Source of the DNA: Ferrimonas sediminicola
GTDB lineage: Bacteria > Pseudomonadota > Gammaproteobacteria > Enterobacterales > Shewanellaceae
Length of the DNA: 64,000 nucleotides
Assembly (NCBI RefSeq): GCF_005116715.1
Contig: NZ_SWCI01000010.1
Location: forward strand, 1-64,000
Direction of reading: 5' to 3'
Shown: one piece after another, positions 41,707 to 50,043 of the stretch
Layout of the letters: every line of letters begins with the position of its first letter
Numbering within the stretch: the stretch's first letter is position 1
Notes under the pieces: generated by a model
What the model saw: the letters and a program-made list of their open reading frames with translations, nothing else
The model's database searches: none
What the model was told of the DNA's origin: nothing
Position numbers and translations under genes: made by a program

Positions 41707-42498
41707 ATGGATATTCAAAACCTGTTCGGCCAGCTGTGGCAGGACTATCTGAAGCAGTGCCCCAGCGCCGACCAGGTGCACCAGTTGCTGGGCAGGGGCG
41801 AGGCGATCATCAACGACCATGTGGCGTTCCGCACCTTCCGGGCCCCGGGTCTGGGGATCGACAAGCTGGCCCAGCACTTCCTGGCCCTGGGCTATGTGCA
41901 GAAGGGGGAGTACCAGTTCGAGCAGAAGAAGCTGTACGCCCGCCACTATGAGCACCCGGACAGCACCCAGCCTAAGGTGTTCATCTCCGAACTGAAGCTG
42001 GAGGAGTGCAGCGAGCAGCTGCAGCAGATCGTCGCATCGCTGCTGGCCCAGCTGCCCGAGGGACTGGTCGATGATGTGGCTCACGTCTACGGTGGCGCCC
42101 CGTGGAAGGCCACCCAGGAGCAGTACCGCACCCTGCTGGCGGAGAGCGAGTACGCCGCCTGGCTGGCAGCCTTCGGTTTCCGCGCCAACCATTTTACCGT
42201 CAGCGTCAACCATCTGAGCGAGTTCGGCACCTTGGAAAGCGTCAACCGCGCCCTGAAGGAGGCCGGGTTCGAACTCAACGGCTCCGGCGGCGAGATCAAG
42301 GGCAGCCCCGAGGTCCTGCTGGAGCAGTCCTCCACCCTGGCCGACAAGGTGGCGGTCACCTTTGCCGACGGTCAGATGGTCATCCCCGCCTGCTTCTACG
42401 AGTTTGCCCTGCGCTACCCCATGGCCGATGGCGAACTCTACAGCGGCTTCGTGGCCGCGTCCGCCGACAAGATCTTCGAGTCCACCAACGCCCGTTAG
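41707..42498 (+). CDS. DUF1338 family protein in the ast operon
   Basis: 263 aa. It belongs to the DUF1338/HglS-like family, which includes the iron-dependent 2-oxoadipate dioxygenase/decarboxylase of lysine breakdown. The likely metal residues are His in INDHVAFRTF and His in FRANHFTVSVNH, with a glutamate in CFYEFALRYP. The true substrate here is unknown. It begins 15 nt after astD (GAGGAG at 41691-41696); a TTG at 41701 is an alternative start. Operon position suggests a role linked to arginine or related amino-acid catabolism. Confidence 0.82.
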   Translation: MDIQNLFGQLWQDYLKQCPSADQVHQLLGRGEAIINDHVAFRTFRAPGLGIDKLAQHFLALGYVQKGEYQFEQKKLYARHYEHPDSTQPKVFISELKLEECSEQLQQIVASLLAQLPEGLVDDVAHVYGGAPWKATQEQYRTLLAESEYAAWLAAFGFRANHFTVSVNHLSEFGTLESVNRALKEAGFELNGSGGEIKGSPEVLLEQSSTLADKVAVTFADGQMVIPACFYEFALRYPMADGELYSGFVAASADKIFESTNAR

Positions 42499-42546
42499 AG
42501 TCAAAACTCGGCAGGGGCGCCGCCAGGCGCCCAGTTTCAGGCATTA

Positions 42547-42572
42547 AAAAACCCCGCATCGGCGGGGTTTTT
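42547..42572. terminator. Bidirectional terminator between the ast operon and crp
   Basis: 'aaaaaccccgc' pairs with 'gcggggttttt', with A-rich and T-rich flanks, between convergent genes. Confidence 0.92.
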
Positions 42573-42590
42573 CGATTCTGAGCCCTGTCC

Positions 42591-43226
42591 TTAGCGAGTG
42601 CCGTAGACCACGATGGTCTTTCCGTGCGCCTGGATCAGGTTCTGCTCTTCCAGCATCTTCAGGATGCGGCCGACGGTCTCACGGGAGCAGCCGACAATCT
42701 GACCGATCTCCTGGCGGGTGATCTTGATCTGCATGCCGTCTGGGTGAGTCATGGCGTCGGGCTGACGGGCCAGGCTCAGCAGAGTCTGGGCGATGCGGCC
42801 AGCCACATCGAGGAAGGCCAGGTCGCCCACCTTCTGAGAGGTGTTTTGCAGGCGGTTGGCCATCTGAGCGGACAGCTTCATCAGGATGTCAGGGTTGACC
42901 TGAATCAACTGACGGAACTTCTTATAGGAGATCTCGGCGATTTCACAAGGAGACTTGGCGCGAACCCACGCGGTCCGCTCTGGCTGCTCTTCGAACAGGC
43001 CCAGCTCTCCGATGAAGTCACCCTGGTTCAGGTAGGACAGGATCATCTCCTTGCCCTCTTCATCCTTGATCAGTACCGCGACGGAGCCCTTGACGATGTA
43101 GTACAGGGTGTCGGACTCTTCACCGGCGTGGATCAGAGTGCTCTTGGCTGGGTACTTGTGGATGTGGCAATGGGAGAGGAACCACTCAAGAGTTGGATCC
43201 GGTTTTGGCTTGCCAATTAGCGCCAT
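42591..43226 (-). CDS. crp: cAMP receptor protein
   Basis: 211 aa global regulator. The N-terminal cyclic-nucleotide domain has [18 protein letters not shown] (cAMP phosphate contacts), then a dimer helix, and the C-terminal winged helix has the recognition helix [10 protein letters not shown], identical to the E. coli core. It should bind TGTGA-N6-TCACA. In marine relatives Crp also controls anaerobic respiration genes. GAGGGA lies 9 nt before the start. It is downstream of prkB on the same strand with a 211-bp AT-rich gap that probably holds its own promoter. Confidence 0.98.
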   Translation of the reverse strand: MALIGKPKPDPTLEWFLSHCHIHKYPAKSTLIHAGEESDTLYYIVKGSVAVLIKDEEGKEMILSYLNQGDFIGELGLFEEQPERTAWVRAKSPCEIAEISYKKFRQLIQVNPDILMKLSAQMANRLQNTSQKVGDLAFLDVAGRIAQTLLSLARQPDAMTHPDGMQIKITRQEIGQIVGCSRETVGRILKMLEEQNLIQAHGKTIVVYGTR

Positions 43227-43437
43227 AAGTGCTGTCCCTCAGTTTGGTAAGGAAAAGATAAACAACTCAGAATTCTAGGTTCAAATGTTAAATAGGTCTA
43301 GCCCAAAGCTCTATGACCTTGATCCAAGTTTTTTATATCCATTGAAAAAAAAGCTCGGATTAAGAAGATGATCTGCCCGAAAAGACCCAACTTGGTCAAA
43401 CAACATTACTGATGACGGGATCCTGGGTTATTTCAGG

Positions 43438-44352
43438 TCAGCTCAGCTCTCCGTTATTTCCCTGTTCAAACTGCTCTTTGATCAGGGTTTGTTTACGCTG
43501 CTGTATCAATTTTTTGATCACCGGCGTCAAGATCAGCTCCATGGCCAGCCCCATTTTGCCGCCGGGGACCACCAGGGTATTGATCCTGGACATAAAACTA
43601 CCCTGAATCATCCTCAAATAATAGGGGAAATCCACATCTTTCAGGCCGCGGAAGCGGATCACCACGAAGCTCTCATCGTCGCTGGGAATGTCTTTGGCGC
43701 TGAAGGGGTTGGAGGTGTCCACCGTGGGGACCCGCTGGAAATTGATGTGGGTACGGGAGAACTGCGGGGTCATGTGGTTCACATAGTCCTCCATGGAGCG
43801 GACGATGCTGCCCATCACCTTCTCCCGGCTGTGGCCCCGGTCACCGGTGTCGCGGATGATCTTCTGGATCCACTCCAGGTTGACGATGGGCACCATGCCG
43901 ATGAGCAGGTCCACCTTCTCGGCCACGTTCACCTCGTCGGTGACCACTCCGCCATGGAGTCCCTCGTAGTAGAGCAGGTCGGTGTCGGCATCCAGGGGCT
44001 GATAGGGGGTGAAGGTGCCGGGCATCTGGTTGAAGGGCACCGCCTCGTCGAAGGTGTGCAGGTAGCGGCGTACCTGGCCCTGGCCAGATTGACCATAGGT
44101 CTCGAACAGCGTTCCCAGGGCGGGGAAGTCGTTGGCTTCGGGACCGAAATAGCTGATGCTCTTGGCCTCCTCCCTGGCCCTGCGGATTGCCAGCTCCATC
44201 TCCGCCCTGGTGTAGCGGTGGAAGCTGTCCCCCTCCACCAGCGCCGCCGTCACGCCGAGCTGGCGGAAGATGTGTTTGAACGCCTTGGTGGTGGTGGTGG
44301 TGCCGGCGCCGCTGCTGCCGGTGACCGCGATGATGGGGTGCTTGGCTGACAT
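43438..44352 (-). CDS. prkB: Phosphoribulokinase-like protein PrkB
   Basis: 304 aa. The P-loop is GSSGAGTTTTTK near residue 12, and the sequence resembles proteobacterial phosphoribulokinase over its length (VEGDSFHRYTR, YYEGLHGGV, VDLLIGMVPIVNLEWIQKI). PrkB homologues beside crp and yheU are common in gammaproteobacteria that lack RuBisCO, so the physiological substrate is not established. Downstream of yheU on the same strand. Confidence 0.9.
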   Translation of the reverse strand: MSAKHPIIAVTGSSGAGTTTTTKAFKHIFRQLGVTAALVEGDSFHRYTRAEMELAIRRAREEAKSISYFGPEANDFPALGTLFETYGQSGQGQVRRYLHTFDEAVPFNQMPGTFTPYQPLDADTDLLYYEGLHGGVVTDEVNVAEKVDLLIGMVPIVNLEWIQKIIRDTGDRGHSREKVMGSIVRSMEDYVNHMTPQFSRTHINFQRVPTVDTSNPFSAKDIPSDDESFVVIRFRGLKDVDFPYYLRMIQGSFMSRINTLVVPGGKMGLAMELILTPVIKKLIQQRKQTLIKEQFEQGNNGELS

Positions 44353-44425
44353 ATCCTTGGGCCCTTCCCTGTTGTTGGTCTTTTGTTATAAAAGTGTTGG
44401 TCCGGTGGGTCAAGGGTCGGCGCCT

Positions 44426-44677
44426 TCAGGCGGGGAGGCCGCAGGCCACCTGATCCGCCGGGCGAATCGCCACCGACTCCTCCTCTTCGCTGTACTCCAC
44501 CACCAGTTCACCCCGCCTGAGGGCGGCTTCCACCCTCGGCAGCGCCTCGGCCAGCACCCGGTCGTCGGTCTGGTCGAAGCCCTGATCGGTGATCTGCTGC
44601 AGCAGGAACTCCCGCATCAGGTTGGTCAGCGCCTCGGCGGACAGGCTCTGTTTCAGTTGGTCGTAGGGGATCAGCAT
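44426..44677 (-). CDS. yheU: YheU family protein (UPF0270)
   Basis: 83 aa acidic protein. MLIPYDQL and LTNLMREFLLQQITDQG match the family; the crystal fold of YheU-like proteins is a small helical bundle of unknown function. It begins 2 nt after the DUF3187 gene, in the yheT-DUF3187-yheU-prkB run. Confidence 0.9.
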   Translation of the reverse strand: MLIPYDQLKQSLSAEALTNLMREFLLQQITDQGFDQTDDRVLAEALPRVEAALRRGELVVEYSEEEESVAIRPADQVACGLPA

Positions 44678-44679
44678 GG

Positions 44680-45627
44680 TCAGAACTTGTATCGGATCTT
44701 GGCCACCAGCGCCACATCGGCACTGTTGTCCGGGTATTTGAAGTTCTCCATGATAACCCCTTCCAGGGCCAGATTGCGAACCTGGTAGCGGTAGCCGGCA
44801 TTGATCTCGTGGACCGAATTGGCGAACTGCCCCAGATCCGGCAGGATGCCGTCGGAGGCGTTGTACTCCAGCAGCAGTTGGTGACGCTCGCCGAAACGGC
44901 GGCGGTAGCCCAGGCCCCAGTGCCAGCTGGATCCCTCCATGTCGAAGCCGAAGATGGCGTCGCCGTCTGTCCAGGCCATGGCACCCATCAGGTAGAGGGC
45001 ATTGCTGCGCCAGGCGTACTGGTAGTCCAGTTGTACGCTGCCATCCCAGCCGCCACCGCTGCGGGGGTTGGTGTCGTCCTCGTAGGCGACCACCACAGTC
45101 CCACTCAGATCGTGGCGGTGGTGGTGGTAGAGGGCGTAGCCCAGGGAGAGCTCCAGCTGACGGCCGATCGCCTGACCACTGAAGTCCTCGATCAGCAGAT
45201 CCGCCTTGGGGATCTCCAGATAACTGCGGTGTTTGGCCACCTGGTCTCGGCCGTTCTGGGAGATGCCAAACAGCTTGTGGAAGGAGAGGGTCAGCTGATC
45301 CAGGTGGGCGTCATCCGTGGTGTGGCTGGCGATGGAGGCCCCCAGCTGCCAGCGGTCAGACAGGCTCCAAAGCAGGCTGAAGCGGTATTGGATGGTGTAG
45401 TAGTCCATCAGGTAGTCATCGTCGACGGCCCAGATGCTGGCGGCATAGAAGGCGGCGTCGGCCACCAGGTCGCCCTGGGTGTAGCTGGCCGGGCGGAAGA
45501 TGGGACTGAGGACCAGGGACTTCACTGGTGCCTGGGAACGCACCATCAGCGGACCGTCGGCCCAGTAGCGACCGTGGGCCGGTGCGGTGGCCAGCAACAG
45601 GCCACCGAGGATCCAGACAGCTTTCAT
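44680..45627 (-). CDS. DUF3187 outer-membrane-like protein
   Basis: 315 aa. A Sec signal peptide is cleaved near PAHG (about residue 19). The mature sequence has many alternating beta strands and ends ALVAKIRYKF, a typical outer-membrane C-terminus. ADGPLMVRSQAP and the later YHHHRHDLSG region fit DUF3187. Probably a beta barrel of unknown role. It is inserted between yheT and yheU, which adjoin in E. coli. Confidence 0.72.
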   Translation of the reverse strand: MKAVWILGGLLLATAPAHGRYWADGPLMVRSQAPVKSLVLSPIFRPASYTQGDLVADAAFYAASIWAVDDDYLMDYYTIQYRFSLLWSLSDRWQLGASIASHTTDDAHLDQLTLSFHKLFGISQNGRDQVAKHRSYLEIPKADLLIEDFSGQAIGRQLELSLGYALYHHHRHDLSGTVVVAYEDDTNPRSGGGWDGSVQLDYQYAWRSNALYLMGAMAWTDGDAIFGFDMEGSSWHWGLGYRRRFGERHQLLLEYNASDGILPDLGQFANSVHEINAGYRYQVRNLALEGVIMENFKYPDNSADVALVAKIRYKF

Positions 45628-45691
45628 CCCAGCCTCCTTTGCGCACTCTTTAGGATCTCAGTGTAGGAGGCGGACGGAGGAAGTGCCGGAT

Positions 45692-46672
45692 TTATGGGGA
45701 TTCATTCAAGAAACTCAGCGCCCTGGGCTCGAGGTAGAAGGTGGGGCGCCACAGGGGGCCACCGCTGATAAAGCCCACGTGGCCGCCGAAGGGACACAGC
45801 TCCAGGGTGACGCTGGCGGCCAGTTCATGGGGCGCAGGAATGACGGCGGCGGTCATAAAGGGATCGTCGGCGGCGTGCAGCACCAGCAGGGGGGTTCGAA
45901 CCCCCTTGAGGAACTGCTTACCGCTGGCGCGGCGGTAGTAGTCGTCGGCGCCGTCGAAGCCGTGCAGTGGGGCGGTGACCCGGTGGTCGAACTGGTAGAA
46001 GGTGGTCAGTCGGTCACACTCCTCCAGATCGATCGGCATGGCGCTGGCGTGAGGACCGTTGAGTTTCTGGCGTATCTTGCCGCGCAGCCGGGTCAGCAGG
46101 TGGTGCTGGTACAGTCTGGAAAACCCCCGCTCCATCCGTCGGGCACAGGCGGCGAGGTCCAGTGGCGGCGATACCGCCACCGCCCGCCGGATCAGGCTGG
46201 CCTCTCCCCGCTCTCCCAAGTATTTGCACAGCAGGTTGCCACCGAGGGAGTAGCCCACCGCCAGGATCGGTCGGGAACCAAACCTCTGGGTCAGGTGGGA
46301 CAGCAGTTGGCCCAGGTCGGCGGTTTCGCCGCTGTGGTAGGTGCGGGGCAGGCGGTTCAGTTCACCGCCGCAGCTTCGCTGGTGCATCACCAGGGCGCAG
46401 GCATTCCGGGCATTGAGCCGGTGCAACATTCGCCTCACATAGTGTGAGTCGGCCCCCCCTTCGAGGCCGTGGAGGATCAGATAGAGGGGCCCCTCTGCGT
46501 TGCGGTTGAGCCAGTCCAACTGCAGGAAATCACCGTCATCCAGGGTAAAACGCTGCCGGGTCAGGGGCAGGGGGGCGGGTCTGACCATCAGCGGCCAGAT
46601 GGTCTGCAGGTGCGGGTTGCGCCACCAGAGGCTAGGGGTAAATGGGCCGGTCATCCGTGTCGTCGAATCCAT
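45692..46672 (-). CDS. yheT: YheT family alpha/beta hydrolase
   Basis: 326 aa. Nucleophile elbow GYSLGGN (Ser about residue 145), oxyanion region LILHGLEGG, an acid in LHAADDPFM and His in PFGGHVGF complete the triad. WWRNPHLQTIWP is the YheT N-terminal signature. Related proteins are esterases of unknown natural substrate. Lies downstream of a terminator that follows the TIGR02444 gene. Confidence 0.93.
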   Translation of the reverse strand: MDSTTRMTGPFTPSLWWRNPHLQTIWPLMVRPAPLPLTRQRFTLDDGDFLQLDWLNRNAEGPLYLILHGLEGGADSHYVRRMLHRLNARNACALVMHQRSCGGELNRLPRTYHSGETADLGQLLSHLTQRFGSRPILAVGYSLGGNLLCKYLGERGEASLIRRAVAVSPPLDLAACARRMERGFSRLYQHHLLTRLRGKIRQKLNGPHASAMPIDLEECDRLTTFYQFDHRVTAPLHGFDGADDYYRRASGKQFLKGVRTPLLVLHAADDPFMTAAVIPAPHELAASVTLELCPFGGHVGFISGGPLWRPTFYLEPRALSFLNESP

Positions 46673-46713
46673 GAGGGCAGGCTGTTAAGGGTAGCCGAAA
46701 CCGCAGGCCAGGC

Positions 46714-46739
46714 AAAAGAGAGGGCCCCTTGAGGCCCTC
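46714..46739 (-). terminator. Terminator after the TIGR02444 gene
   Basis: On the minus strand GAGGGCC pairs with GGCCCTC and is followed by TCTTTT, 7 nt past the TIGR02444 stop. It separates yheS-TIGR02444 from yheT. Confidence 0.8.
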
Positions 46740-46745
46740 GGTGGG

Positions 46746-47246
46746 TTAGGGCACCGCCCTGAGGGCGGGCTGGTTGATCGCCTGGCTGGCCAGATCAAAC
46801 AGCTCCGACAGCTGTCCCAGCAGCTCCGAGGGCAGGTCCCCAGGATTGAGGTCATGGGCCTGCAGGCAGGCGGTGAGATTGTCTCCCTCCTGCTCCACCC
46901 TGAGGTGCTGCAGCGCCTTGACCATCAGCCGTTGACTGCGTTTCTCCATCACCAGCTCCACCTCCAGCATCTGGCGGTAGCTCTCTTCCGGCAGGCTGGT
47001 CTTGGCCAGCTTGCGCAGTTGGCGGTAGGGGCCGACCATCCTCTGCTCCCACTCGTCCTTGGCCTTGCGCAGGGTGGTGAAGCGCTCACCGTCGAGGAAC
47101 ATCTGCTCATGTTCCATCAGGATGGCCAACAGCAGCAGGTTGGGGTCGATATGGTACTGATCCTGCATCAGCAGGCAGATCTGCCGCGCCTGTTCATGCT
47201 GCCAGATCTTGTCGCCGAACTGCCACAGGCTCTCGTGACTGATCAT
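46746..47246 (-). CDS. TIGR02444 family protein
   Basis: 166 aa, mainly helical. The N-terminal LWQFGDKIW and QDQYHIDPNLLLLAI blocks match TIGR02444 (DUF2390), a proteobacterial family of unknown function. It starts 1 nt after the yheS stop codon, so the two are probably translated from the same mRNA. Confidence 0.85.
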   Translation of the reverse strand: MISHESLWQFGDKIWQHEQARQICLLMQDQYHIDPNLLLLAILMEHEQMFLDGERFTTLRKAKDEWEQRMVGPYRQLRKLAKTSLPEESYRQMLEVELVMEKRSQRLMVKALQHLRVEQEGDNLTACLQAHDLNPGDLPSELLGQLSELFDLASQAINQPALRAVP

Positions 47247-47247
47247 T

Positions 47248-49149
47248 CTATTGCTCCTTCGCGGTGTCCCGGATGGCTTCCATCTGTTCCTGAATCTCCA
47301 ACCACTCCAGCTCCTGCTGTTCCAGTTGGGATTGCAGTTCGCCGCGCTCCTTCAGCAAGCCATTGAGTTCAGATTTACACTCCTCGCTGTAGAGGCGACT
47401 GTCCGCCAGGGACTCTTCAATCTCGTTCAAACGAGTGTGCAATTTTGACATCCGTTTATCGATGGCAGTTTCCAATTTTTTGAGGGGCGACAGCTTTTGG
47501 CGAAGTTCCGCCTCGAGGCGCTTGCGATTTCGCTTCTGTTCTGACTGCGAGGGGCCGCCATCGGCGGCCTCTGACGTTCGGGCCTGCTGAATCAGCCACT
47601 GGTGGTAGTCCTCCAGGTCACCGTCGAAGTCGTTGACCCGACCGCCGTCCACCAGGTAGAACTCGCTGCAGGTGGCACGCAGCAGGTGACGATCGTGGGA
47701 GACCACCACCATGGCGCCATCGAACTGCTGCAGCGCCAGGGTCAGCGCTTCTCTCAACTCCAGGTCCAGGTGGTTGGTGGGCTCATCCAGCAGCAGCAGG
47801 TTGGGTCGCTGCCAGATCAGCAGTGCCAGCACCAGCCGCGCCTTCTCGCCGCCGGAGAAGGGGGCCACCGGCTCCTTCGCCTTGTCGCCGCTGAAGCCGT
47901 AGCCGCCCAGGTAGTCCCTCAACTGCTGCTCGTTGGCATCCTGGGCGATCAGCGCCAGGTGTTGCAGCGGACTCTGCTCTGGGTGCAGGGTTTCCAGCTG
48001 ATGCTGGGCAAAGTAGCCGATCTTCAAGGCTGGGTTGGGGGCCAGCTCGCCGCTCATGGGCTTGAGCTCTCCGGCCAGCAGCTTGATCAGGGTGGACTTA
48101 CCGGCACCGTTGCGCCCCAGCAGGCCGATGCGGCTGCCCGGCACCAAGTTGAGCTTGATCTGCTCCAGCACCGTCTTGTCGCCGTATCCGCCCTGGACCT
48201 GTTCCATCTGGATCAGCGGGTTGGGTAGGGCGTCGGGCTCACGAAAACGGATATTGAAGCTGTTCTGGGCATGCAGTGGGGCCAGCTCAGTCAGTTTCTC
48301 CAGCGCCTTGAGGCGGCTCTGGGCCTGGCGGGCCTTGCTGGCCTTGTAGCGGAAGCGGTCCACGAAGGATTGCATGTGGGCCCGCTGGCGCTGCTGCTTC
48401 TCAAACTGGGCCTGCTGCTGGGCCAGTTGCTCGGCGCGTTGGCGCTCGAACTGGCTGTAGTTACCCTTGTAGTGGTTCAGCTTTTGATGCTCGATGTGTA
48501 CCACCTCGCCCGCCACCTGATCGAGGAAGTCGCGGTCGTGGCTGATTAGGATCAGGGTACCGGGATAGCGTTTGAGCCACCCCTCCAGCCAGATCAGGGT
48601 GTCCAGATCCAGGTGGTTGGTGGGTTCGTCCAGCAGCAGCAGGTCTGAGGGCACCAGCAGGGCCCGGGCCAGGTTGAGGCGCATCCGCCAGCCACCGGAG
48701 AAACTCTTTACCGGCTGGCCCTGAGCCGCCTGGTCGAAGCCCAGGCCGTCCAGCAGCTCCGCTGCCCGGGCGGGGACCTGATAGCCGTGGTAGGCCTCGA
48801 AGGCATCGTGGGCGGCGGCGATGGCCCGGCCGTCGCCGCTTTCCTGGGCCCGGCCCAACTCCTGCTCCAGGCCGCGGTAGCGGCCGTCGCCGTCGAGCAC
48901 ATAGTCCAGGGCGGTTACCGACAGTGCCGGGGTCTCCTGGTCCACGGTAGCCATCCGCCACCCCTTGGGCAGGCTCAGGTCCCCTGCATCCGGGCTGACC
49001 TGTCCGGTGAGCATCGCCAGCAGGCTGGACTTGCCGCAGCCATTGGCGCCCACCAAAGCCACCTTGTGGCCGGGATAGATGGTGAGAGAGGTGTCATCCA
49101 GCAGCCGCTTGGCGCCGCGGATGAGTTGCACCTGATTTAGCGTTATCAT
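47248..49149 (-). CDS. yheS: ABC-F family ATPase YheS
   Basis: 633 aa. Two ABC domains without membrane segments. Walker A motifs are GANGCGKSS (residue about 35) and GRNGAGKST (about 345); signature motifs are SFSGGWRMR and PFSGGEKAR; both Walker B sites read LLLLDEPTNHLDL. The charged linker between domains and a C-terminal coiled coil (about 540-630) are typical of ABC-F ribosome-binding factors that relieve stalled translation. Divergent from yheV, as in E. coli. Confidence 0.95.
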   Translation of the reverse strand: MITLNQVQLIRGAKRLLDDTSLTIYPGHKVALVGANGCGKSSLLAMLTGQVSPDAGDLSLPKGWRMATVDQETPALSVTALDYVLDGDGRYRGLEQELGRAQESGDGRAIAAAHDAFEAYHGYQVPARAAELLDGLGFDQAAQGQPVKSFSGGWRMRLNLARALLVPSDLLLLDEPTNHLDLDTLIWLEGWLKRYPGTLILISHDRDFLDQVAGEVVHIEHQKLNHYKGNYSQFERQRAEQLAQQQAQFEKQQRQRAHMQSFVDRFRYKASKARQAQSRLKALEKLTELAPLHAQNSFNIRFREPDALPNPLIQMEQVQGGYGDKTVLEQIKLNLVPGSRIGLLGRNGAGKSTLIKLLAGELKPMSGELAPNPALKIGYFAQHQLETLHPEQSPLQHLALIAQDANEQQLRDYLGGYGFSGDKAKEPVAPFSGGEKARLVLALLIWQRPNLLLLDEPTNHLDLELREALTLALQQFDGAMVVVSHDRHLLRATCSEFYLVDGGRVNDFDGDLEDYHQWLIQQARTSEAADGGPSQSEQKRNRKRLEAELRQKLSPLKKLETAIDKRMSKLHTRLNEIEESLADSRLYSEECKSELNGLLKERGELQSQLEQQELEWLEIQEQMEAIRDTAKEQ

Positions 49150-49205
49150 GGGTCCGGTATTCAGATAGGAAGTGGCCGCAGTGTATCACAGGCCAAAGGA
49201 GAAAG

Positions 49206-49415
49206 ATGACCATGGACGCCACCCGCAAGAAGCGGTTTATCGCCGGGGCCAGCTGCCCCCAATGCCAGGCCATGGACAGCATCATGCTGTTCACCGAGCA
49301 GGGGGTGGAAGTGATGGAGTGTGTCGAGTGCGGCCACCAGCAGCGTCGGGCCGAGGCGCCCGCCGAGAAACGGGCAGGCGCCGGCCAGGTGATCGGGGTG
49401 TTTAACCCCGATTAG
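49206..49415 (+). CDS. yheV: YheV family zinc-ribbon protein
   Basis: 69 aa. RKKRFIAGASCPQC and ECVECGHQ give two CxxC pairs for one zinc ion, and the protein ends VIGVFNPD as in E. coli YheV. Ribosome site AAGGAG is 5 nt upstream. Function unknown. The last codons form an 8-bp inverted repeat (49392-49412). Confidence 0.93.
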   Translation: MTMDATRKKRFIAGASCPQCQAMDSIMLFTEQGVEVMECVECGHQQRRAEAPAEKRAGAGQVIGVFNPD

Positions 49416-49435
49416 AAGCGTCGCACTCCCATGCC

Positions 49436-50029
49436 CTACAGGCCTAGGAAGGAGCGGTTCTTCTGCTTGCGGATCTCCTTCTCATCCGCCCATTCGATGA
49501 GGCCGCTCTCCAGATCCATCAGGCGCATGGTCATCTTGTAGTAGACATCCTTGGTGGAACCATCCTGCTTGACGATGCTGGAGAGGTTACCGTACAGCAT
49601 GTACTGGGCGCCGATTTGACGGCCGAACTGGATGGCGGTGGCCGGGTTCACCAGGCCACCGTTGTTCTGGAAGTCCAGCTGCCTGCGGACGGTTTCCACC
49701 TTGGTCATGTCCACGAAGCGGAACTGACCGCTGCGCAGAAGACGGGTGCTGATGGTATCGGTGATGGACTCGGTGTCGATGTGTTCCGAGGTTTTGTTCT
49801 TGATCTTGTCGACAAACACCACGGGACGGCTGTCGCCGGTGAGGCGGATCACCGAGGGGGTGGTCAGCATCGAGTCCACCATCTTGGCGGCCACCGACTG
49901 CAGGTCCGAAGAGCCAAACTCGACGGTCACGGTCTCGGTCTCCGTGGCGTCCCGGTACTCCACCTTGGACTGGCAGCCGCCGAGCAGGGCGATGGCCGCG
50001 ACGGCCATGATCAGTTTTACGCTTTTCAT
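49436..50029 (-). CDS. lpoB: Penicillin-binding protein activator LpoB
   Basis: 197 aa lipoprotein (lipobox LLGGC near residue 19). The mature domain, with RPVVFVDKIKNKTSEHID and a GAQYMLYGNLSSI strand, matches LpoB (YcfM), which activates PBP1b from the outer membrane. No mrcB is in the window. The start at 50029 follows AAGA upstream; a longer frame into the COG3014 gene is a shadow. Last gene of slyX-def-COG3014-lpoB. Confidence 0.93.
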   Translation of the reverse strand: MKSVKLIMAVAAIALLGGCQSKVEYRDATETETVTVEFGSSDLQSVAAKMVDSMLTTPSVIRLTGDSRPVVFVDKIKNKTSEHIDTESITDTISTRLLRSGQFRFVDMTKVETVRRQLDFQNNGGLVNPATAIQFGRQIGAQYMLYGNLSSIVKQDGSTKDVYYKMTMRLMDLESGLIEWADEKEIRKQKNRSFLGL

Positions 50030-50043
50030 CTTGGGTCTTCCTC

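Noticed and set aside
49392-49412. Inverted repeat considered as an lpoB or yheV terminator
   Set aside because: No T-run follows on either strand, so it is reported only as an observation, not as a terminator.
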